Source: Adiantum capillus-veneris
Lineage: Eukaryota; Streptophyta; Polypodiopsida; Polypodiales; Pteridaceae
Assembly: GCA_014529385.2 (NCBI GenBank)
Contig: CM043947.1
Coordinates: 102,233,311-102,297,310 of the forward strand
Direction of reading: 5' to 3'
DNA: 64,000 nt
Below are positions 56,700 through 64,000 of the stretch, one piece after another. The notes beneath the pieces are model-generated. The model saw only the letters and a list, made by a program, of their open reading frames with translations, did not search any database and had not been told where the DNA came from. Each line of letters begins with the position of its first letter. The stretch's first letter is position 1. The position numbers and the translations under genes are program-made.

Positions 56700-57242
56700 G
56701 AAAGCCAATAAAAATCCTTTCCAAACATCTCAAATATGCATAAGTAAAGGTGAGTTTAGGAAATGAAAAGTTCCATGCAAATTAAAAATCAAAAGACTTT
56801 TCATGTCCCTATAAAGAAAAGAAAAGAGCTGGTAGAGTGTGCATAGGTACATTTGTACTTTTCTTCTTTGTCTTTGCTTTATGGTTTTTTTCTCTTTAAA
56901 GTTTCTAAATTCTCCTTGCATGATGTAATTAGACATTTATTCCACTTAGTAGATAGTGAATTTATTTATTTTTAAGCCATTAGGAATACATTACATATGT
57001 ACATTCCATTTTCAATTTATCATGTTTTTCCAATCTCATGCACCAGCTGCATTTTCATACTCCTCTCTCTACTTGCAATGTAGCTTGCATTGAAAACATC
57101 CAAGGTCTTTTAGATTTTGGTTGCTAGTGGGTGCATAATAGTCAATGAAGAAGGGATTGATCACAGCAAACTTTGGCTATGTGAATTGCTGGGCTCATTC
57201 AAATTCAACATCTAATTAATGCAACCACAACAAAAAGCAACT
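56700..57242 (+). repeat. Array module Y, copy 3, third part
   Basis: It matches 49012-49530 and 6215-7650 in order. It ends after ACCACAACAAAAAGCAACT, where it jumps into the middle of module X, so part of Y and X is deleted here. Confidence 0.82.
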
Positions 57243-57341
57243 TGTTAAATAATACACTATAAATCCAAGAAAATCGTAACATCTTGGAAATTCAAAGGAC
57301 GTGTACCTTTAGTAAGACGGAGTCCCATGAGCTTGATGAAA

Positions 57342-57398
<57 letters not shown>

Positions 57399-57600
57399 AC
57401 ATAGATAACAACGCCTTCATTTGCATGCATGTCCTCAGGGTAAGTCAATCCCCAAGTCGACTCATGGATAGGTGAGTTTTCTCCTTTTTTAAAAAAATCC
57501 TTAAAGAAATAGAAGCTTGCAAATTTTTTGATAAAAATTATCAATATTGGTCTTGAAAAAAGTCCCTTGAAAAATTAAAGTCAAACATATCTTCAAAAAT
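57243..57600 (+). repeat. Array module X, copy 4 (partial)
   Basis: It begins at GTTAAATAATACACTATAA, equivalent to 9083 and 53143. It has the CT tract at 57344-57398 and AAAGAAATAGAAGCTTGCA near 57504, then stops at the LINE. Confidence 0.82.
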
Positions 57601-59335
57601 CATTTTTTTTTTGGGCAAAACTCACAAACGTGAATAGAATATATTAGCTGCCCAAACGAATTACAAATACTAGTCATGCTCATGATGAGCCATGACATCT
57701 CCCAACAAGATTAGTACATTGGCTAATAGGGAGGCCACCCCCACGGTAGTGGTGCAAAACCTGTCTGGCTCAGAAATCGGCTCTTACTCCTACCATGCTG
57801 CAGTCACAACCTTGTCCCAACCTTCACATTTTCTCCTTTTCCCACTGGAAATAATGGCTACCTTGCTTTCTTGACCAATCTCCATAAATCTTGTTGTTTT
57901 AATGCAATTCTCAAAAAGTTGATAGTTCTTGGCCTTCCATACATGTTTAAAGTAGTAGAACCTAACAATTTGCGTACTAATGAGAAGTGGTTGGCTCCTG
58001 ATGGTCTCCCCCCCCAAGAAAAGATCATTCTTAAAGAGCTTGATCTTCCATGTCTTTTGAATCCACTTGCAAATATTCCCTGCCAGGTCACATATCCACG
58101 GACAGTCCTTGAACAGGTGTGAGAGGTTCTCACTTGCAGATATGCATTGTTGCTTTGTTGCACCTTTTGAGCAAGCTTGCCACTTAACCCCCCAAGCTTC
58201 AAGTAAGCCCACCGAGGGGCAAGTAACTTGTTGTGTAGATCTAACCCTTTCCACTAGCCACCTTGCGAGTAGAATTTAGCATTTTCCATCATGGTGTTAG
58301 TCATCACAGCCCAGGCTTGTTCTTGCTTCGTGATTGTAGCCACAAACTTGGCACATTGGGCCTCTGTGTGTGTACTAGGGTTTAGAATTTTGAGACCACC
58401 TTGTCCCACCGACATTGCTATGGCCTCCCAACTTGCACATTGCCACGGAAGAGAGTGTTTATTGTTGTTTTTCCAGAGGAATCCCTTCACTGGTTTGAGG
58501 AACTCCTTCCAATTGCACTTGGAAATCTTTAGCAGCGGGCCAATAAATGATAAGTAAGGGAGCGTAAACAAATTGATCACTTTCAATCTGCTCTCAAAAG
58601 GGAGGAGAACATACTCCCACCTTTGCAACTTGCTCCTTATCTTATCCAATACCCACAAGAATCTTTGCTTGTGGGTTATATCCACCCCCAGAGGGGCTCC
58701 TAGGTGCCTAAATACCTTCCCTTTGGATACAATCTTCCCGAACCACATTTTCAAATTGAACGATTCATCTTCTTAGAAGAAAATCAATTTGGATTTTTCA
58801 ATATTTCACTTCAACCCTGACGCAAATGCATATGTTTGCACAACCTCTAGAGCCTTCCTGTCACCTGAGGACAAGCTTTGAGAAAGAGCAGTAAATCATC
58901 CGCAAACAACTTCGCCAGAAGTTGGTTGTTATTGGGAAGGATAGCCCTTGGATCTCCCCTCTTGCAATATCTTCTTCAAGCATCACCACCAGGGGGTGAG
59001 ATCCAATGGAAAACAATAGGGGAGCTAGTGGACATCCTTGCTTAATAGATCATTTTTTACCTCAAAACCCCCACAATCCGCTCATTAAATAATAGCTTAG
59101 ACTGGCTACTAGCACCCAATGCGTTAACCAACCAACACATCCTCTATCCAAAGCCCAGTGATTTCATGACCTCTTTGATAAAGGACCATGTGATCCTATC
59201 ATATGCTTTGCAATTTAAGTAATATACACTTTTTCTTAGTGAATGATGCATATTCTATGCCAACCATTGCTGCCAAAATGTTGTCGTAGATAGACCTTCC
59301 TTTAATAAATCCATGTTGGTGAGGTGTGATGACGT
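57601..59335 (-). pseudogene. 5'-truncated L1-like LINE: RT to 3' end
   Basis: Read on the minus strand from 59335, RT block HQHGFIKGRSIYDNIL comes first, then CPLAPLLFSI and the catalytic FADDLLLFLKAC after a frameshift. The post-RT region is open from 58754 to 58254 (FRHLGAPLGVDITHKQRFLW, LQRWEYVLLPFESRLKVI). The zinc-binding end follows (SENLSHLFKDC, ICKWIQKTWKIKLFKNDLFL). The 3' end carries the family signature in diverged form (TTCACGTTTGTGAG, then an A run at 57603-57611). Several stops and shifts make it inactive. It belongs to the same family as 1501-2218. N-terminal RT, endonuclease and ORF1 are missing. Confidence 0.88.
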
Positions 59336-59834
59336 TGTTGGGACTAGGAGCGAGCCTAAGAGTGTGGGACGCATGTCTAACCTCACCATCCTATCTTATT
59401 GCAGTATTAGCGAGAACCAAGATTGAATTGTCAATCCATGGGACGAAGCTGACTCGACTAGTGCATAGAGGCTACAAGAGGTTGTCAATCTCTTGGAAAA
59501 CAACTAACAACTCGCATCTAACTCAAGCTACACTCAAGTGACTGAAATCACCAAAAACCAATCGCTCATCGACAAAGAAATCACATCCGTTACAACATCA
59601 AATGACATCCAAATGTAACAAAACTTCTAGGACATATTTATAAGACCTAAGCACACATGCTTATGGTCTCAAATCCCACTTTAGGTCAAGTTCCAAAATC
59701 GCGATTATTAATAGTAGTGGATTTTTGACCTAGTCATTTTCAACCCAGAATGCATCCAAATGCTTAGCAATGATGCCCCAATACCCTGCCTATCCTTAGT
59801 TTTTGATTTGAAAGTGTAAATTCCTACTTATGTT
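59336..59834. other. No gene seen
   Basis: About 500 bases between the LINE and the inverted-repeat arm, without recognisable coding or repeat similarity. Confidence 0.5.
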
Positions 59835-61135
59835 CCTTAGTGAAATCCCAAAGATTAACACCAACAAAACACAAGAGATCCAGAGTTTGAGGAGTTGCAA
59901 GTTTTGTTGACTTTGCGACCAATTAGTAGAGATGAATTACAAATCTAAGAGGATGTATTCAACCATTGTCATGCACGCAATTTGAGAAATGAAACTTGAA
60001 AACCTTCAAATATAGTAAATTTTCTTCTAAAATTTCTCATACATAATAGTTTTTTTGTAGGATTGTCCCTTGATGGAAAACCTCCAAATTTAGTAAAAAT
60101 CTTCAAATTTTTGATGCAAAACACCAAACTTTTAAAGGAAAATTTAAGGAAAATCATGTAAAAATCTTATATAGTATATTTGCCTCTAAAATTTCTCGTA
60201 TGGAGGTTTTCCAAGTACTTGGAAAAAACATTATACACCCAATTGCTCGAAAGAAAACCTAGGTTAAGTGTAATCCCACCTACAAATTTCAAGGTTTACC
60301 TCTAAATTCTAGATTTAAAGGTGAGAAAACCTACAAAGTTCATAGAAATTAGCAGGATGAACTACATATCAAATGGGAGGCATACAATCATCATCATACA
60401 CACAAACTAAGAAATTCAAATATAAAAAATTAGTCTCTAAAAGTTTATCATATGTAGGTTTTTCAAATTTCAATTTTTTGTGGGATTCTTCAAGAGCCCT
60501 TGATGAAAACCTTTGCATTTCATAAAAATCTTCAAATTTTAAAGGAAAATCTCCAAATTTTAGGAAAATCACGTAAAGACCTTCAAACATACTTTCTCAT
60601 ATGTAGGTTTTCCAAGTTTTGTAAACAGAGCACTATGTATCCGAGTGTTGGTGCTAGGAAAAAGGCTAGGTTTAGTGTAATCCCACCTACAAATTTTAAA
60701 TTCTAGATTTAAAGGTGATAAAACCCATGAAGTTTACAGAAAAGCGCTATGTATCCAAGTGCTCAAAAAACCCTAGGTTTGGTGTAATCCCACCTACAAA
60801 TTTTGAGATTTACCTCTAAATTCTAATTTGAAGGTGAGAATTCCTACGAAGTTAATAGGGAAAAACCTAGCTCTAATGTAATTCCACTACAAATTTTGAG
60901 ATTTACCTTTAAATTCTAATTTGAAATTTTAAATGATTAAGGCCAAGCCCCTTGTACCGCATGAGATTATCCGTGCAGAGCTCGTTCCTCCACCACTAGT
61001 CATCGAGGAACTCACCAGATCCATTTTTTTCATGCACATTATCTCGGATCTCCCCAGAGATAGATATGCCCATCTAGCTTTGGAGTCTTTTTGACAGCTT
61101 GCTTAACAAAGAGACACCTCTTTTTGGTATGCAAG

Positions 61136-61360
61136 ATGACAGCTTGGTTCAAGATGCATGGTTTTGACATGGATAGACTACCCCTTTCCAATATTTGTTG
61201 GACGCACCCTCCTTATCTCTCACACAGATCAAGATCACTTAGCTCATCAGACCAAAATTTGATTCAACTAGATACTAGAGGATACGGATACAACCTATGT
61301 GCTTTCAGGAATTATTTGGATGAGCACAAAGCCATTAGATCATGCCAAAAAGCTTGCTAA
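61136..61360 (+). CDS. Hypothetical 74-residue frame, partner of 45610-45834
   Basis: From ATG 61136 (MTAWFKMHGFDMDRL) to a stop ending at 61360. See the partner for the comparison. No domain is recognised. Confidence 0.3.
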   Translation: MTAWFKMHGFDMDRLPLSNICWTHPPYLSHRSRSLSSSDQNLIQLDTRGYGYNLCAFRNYLDEHKAIRSCQKAC

Positions 61361-61847
61361 CTAGCCTCATGTATATATGTGTACATAGTGCGTCGAGTCT
61401 TGGGAGTGACCATGTAAAAATTCATGTACAAAGGGTTGGTTTTGACGGGCTTGGGTACTAGTGTTTTGGGTTGTTCATGTCCCCAAAACATGTTTTTTAA
61501 TAAGTATTTTCAGCCGTTCTTTATAGCTTGTGAATCGGACTTGTACATCATGAGTTATGTGCATACGAACTGGGCGGTCTCGACTTGGAAGTGGTTGCAG
61601 ATGCATGCAACAAAGGAAACTGGGACAACCTGATGATCTAAAATTAGAAATGCTGAGATTTTAAATTTTTGGATGTAGTTGGAGTGATGGGCTCTGAGCC
61701 GTGCTTTACAGCGTCACATTTGGTGGCCTGAGCAGTGCACTATGCTCCTGGGAAGTTGGTCATAAGAAGGGGTCAAGCTGGAAATTTTATGTGGGAAGGA
61801 GGGAGTTGGAGAAGTGTGGGAGGAATGTGCCATGTGGCAAGGAAATA

Positions 61848-61889
61848 ATCCCACATCGGGGAGCTTGGGTTCAAGGCAAGGGGTATAAG
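61848..61889 (+). promoter_or_regulatory. Plant snRNA-type USE plus TATA box
   Basis: ATCCCACATCG at 61848-61858 is an exact match to the plant snRNA upstream sequence element RTCCCACATCG. A TATA box (TATAAG, from 61884) follows after 25 bases. In plants this close spacing is characteristic of pol III U6-type genes; pol II snRNA genes have about ten bases more. A T5 tract near 61970 could end a transcript of about 60-90 bases. No known snRNA sequence follows. The same block is diverged in the left arm. Confidence 0.5.
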
Positions 61890-61902
61890 AGAGGGAATGT
61901 GT

Positions 61903-63536
61903 AAGATCTCTGACCCTGAGCTAAAGAGCACCCCTGTACTACATAATAATCATACTACAAAAAGTTACTATTTTTGGTAGTTTTTCTAAATTTGTCGGTG
62001 CCAAGATGTTTAGAATGTTATAGAGCTTTCAAAAATGAATAAAAACAAATTTTGTGAAAATTTTCCTAAAATAGTAAGTTTTTGGTCTCCCAACTCGTCT
62101 AGTTTTGACCGGCTCGGCAAACTGCACCCGTACCCTGAATTAAAAAAATGTATTTTCGGACACCGAGAGCTGCTAAATATGGCAGATACTCGGGATGATG
62201 CACCTTAGTTCCATCTTAGCACAACAAGTTTTGAAATTAAAATCCAAGCTGTAACGACCGTCTAAGGTTAATTTTTTTTTTCTAAGGCTAGCGGGGGCAC
62301 CGACACTCAAGGGCTGGTGTGTGCACAGGCTCTAGGCCACTGGAGGCTTGCTTTAGCAGCTAGAGGGTGCCCCACTCATCTAGGAGCTTGAGGGAGACTT
62401 ACCAAGCATGAGAGAGGGTGTGAGAGGCAGTTGGAAAAGCTAACTGGACACTTTGCAAGCCATGCACCCAAGCTGCCTATGCAAGACCAAGTGCTTACTC
62501 AGATGCATTTAGCAGCAGATTTCAATTTGCATGACACTAAGCACTATATAAGGACCTGCTCTCACACACACACACACTCCCTCACACACATACCTTGGGC
62601 GAGGTGCTGCTCGCATACACAATCTCTAGGAGAGGATTAAGGGGAGGAGGTGTTGCCAATTTCTCGTCGGAATAGGCTTTCTAGATCAGCAATTAAGGTC
62701 TTAATCAACTCGAATTACGGTAATCTCGAGTTAAATTCATGCTTACATCTTAATCTCTCTATGAATCCCTTATTTTCCGCTAATACTATGCATAATCTAA
62801 CTACTCTACCTAGTAGCAACTCTCTAAATCACCTATGTGATTAGTCTATTTCACTTTCTTAATCCCATTAGGTAATTATGCATCAAGTCAACCTCCTAAT
62901 CACAAATTAATCCATGGTTAGTAAGAAGGAATTACCAGTTAGTCAATTCAATGATTGAGTGGTCGAGATGGACCCAATTTCTAGCAATGTAACTAATTAA
63001 ACAACCCCAATCTGTCATTTCATTAGGAAAGAGTTTAATTAAAGGATTAAAATCATATTGCAAGAGATTAATGTGTAATTAGAAGAGTTAATTCCCTCTC
63101 TCAAAATTAATTGTCACTAGAGAACGGAATTTCTTCCGCATATGCATAAGACAGAACTGCATCTTTTCGTTCATTTTTGAGAAGGAATTAGTACACTAAA
63201 ATCATCATTCAACCACTCTAATTAAGCAACTAATTACAAGAACTGAATTTCCAATTGCCTAAGCTAAGAACCTTAATTCAAAGTAAATTTTTATAAGTTC
63301 AGGAGAAGATGCTATCCTAAATTGATGTAATTATGACTTGGATCACCTAATATTACCCCAAATTTACCCAAAATAGGTAGATGAGTAATAACCGTACTTG
63401 AAGTTAATCTACTCCTTCCGTATAAGAGTAATTGCTTGATAAGGCTAACCATGTTGTTTCCAGACCATTTGTGGTTGTTATGGTAATATTGGACACTAGT
63501 TCTTTTCCAAATTCATCATCTTTAGTAGTGAGTATA
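61903..63536. other. No gene seen; possible TATA box
   Basis: GC-poor DNA, especially 62650-63430, which is rich in AATTA phrases. CACTATATAAGG near 62541-62552 looks like a TATA box, followed by short CA tracts. It could be LTR or leader sequence of an element continuing to the right. Confidence 0.4.
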
Positions 63537-63737
63537 ATGGCCCCAAAGAGGACCCGTTTTGGTGGATCTCACGACCATGAGGCCGGAACAAGCAACACCA
63601 ACGGAAAGGGAAAGGCTCCTATCATCGAGCAAGCACCGGCCATCTCACAAAGCAATCAAGAGGAGATTATTGAGGTAGATCTAATTTTAATTCAAGTACA
63701 GTTTAATAACATTGAATTCGGTAAGGTAGGAAAGTAA
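63537..63737 (+). CDS. Hypothetical short ORF, possible start of a retrotransposon gag
   Basis: The frame starts at ATG 63537 (MAPKRTRFGGSHDHEAGTSN) and runs 66 codons. The N-terminus is basic, then polar with GKGKAPIIEQAPA. Such basic, Gly/Ser-rich starts occur in plant gypsy gag proteins, but the resemblance is only in composition. The frame ends long before a gag domain would appear. The rest of the window to 64000 holds nothing recognisable. Confidence 0.3.
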   Translation: MAPKRTRFGGSHDHEAGTSNTNGKGKAPIIEQAPAISQSNQEEIIEVDLILIQVQFNNIEFGKVGK

Positions 63738-64000
63738 CATTACCGCAAAACATGTTGGAAGATCCAATGGGGACCACAACATTTTAATTGATGCATTTAA
63801 ATTCAAGTAGGAAAGAATGTTTTCGGGATATACTGTCTGGTGTAGGAAGGACTGTTTACTAGGGAAAATTAACTCGGCCAGTTCATTTTTAATTCTAATG
63901 TCGATTTAGTCCTGATTCCCCTATTGATCTCGCAGGGGGCAGCTCGCGAGCTTCTCGCAGTAGCTAGGATTACCTAGCTTAGGGCTTTGATCCATCTTGC

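Larger units (their letters stand above)
59835..61902 (+). repeat. Inverted repeat, right arm
   Basis: Counterpart of 45071-46345. Its extra part (60200-61010) itself contains repeated phrases: GGTTTAGTGTAATCCCACC and the CAAATTTT, TTTACCTCTAAATTCTA series recur at about 60260, 60680, 60790 and 60880, a decayed tandem of roughly 100-base units. Confidence 0.82.

Overview
The window looks like repeat-dense nuclear DNA from a land plant, most likely a seed plant. It holds Ty3/gypsy elements of the Athila/Tat kind, one of them with the plant-type double RNase H. It also holds a copia-type gag, L1-like LINEs, a Helitron, a MITE, a PPR-gene remnant and dozens of long (CT)n and (CA)n microsatellites. 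I see no intact host gene. Almost everything can be read as an archaeological stack of insertions.

The oldest recognisable layer is a tandem array of a non-coding unit of about 2.3-2.4 kb. I split the unit into modules X and Y. The order X1-Y1-X2-Y2-X3-Y3-X4 runs from about 5.0 to 57.6 kb. Intact units act as empty-site controls for insertions in their neighbours. LINE 3' ends sit in the array at 5.9, 53.7 and 57.6 kb. A small LTR element without recognised coding capacity (49790-52332) sits in Y2. An unidentified GC-rich 2.4-kb insert (54276-56699) sits in Y3.

The largest insertion in the array is a Helitron-like element whose ends I place at 10816 (5' TC) and 48971 (3' CTAG after a hairpin). 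Removing it restores the Y sequence exactly. Nested inside is gypsy copy 1 (11271-40303, + strand, 3' end missing). Its 5' LTR is split by a second gypsy family, element 2 (11531-25413, - strand, 5-bp duplication AGGTG). Its reverse-transcriptase region is split by a MITE with 16-bp inverted ends (29555-29570 and 38527-38542). That MITE is in turn split by element 3 (29736-38502, - strand), a nearly complete member of the same family as copy 1. The right part of the Helitron (40.3-49.0 kb) holds a copia-type gag remnant, LINE remnants, one arm of a long inverted repeat and a degenerate PPR fragment.

Element 2 is the most unusual coding unit. Its polyprotein reads gag (several zinc knuckles), protease, RT, RNase H, integrase, then a second retropepsin-like domain with a DTGA motif. 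After that come a tail of W-x-P-K repeats and a separate acidic ORF in the env position. It has lost catalytic residues in both RT and integrase, and its 3' end has two LTRs in tandem.

The right flank (57.6-64.0 kb) has a 5'-truncated LINE, the second arm of the inverted repeat with a snRNA-like USE/TATA arrangement, and a short gag-like ORF start. All coordinates and similarities were read by eye; nothing was aligned by program.
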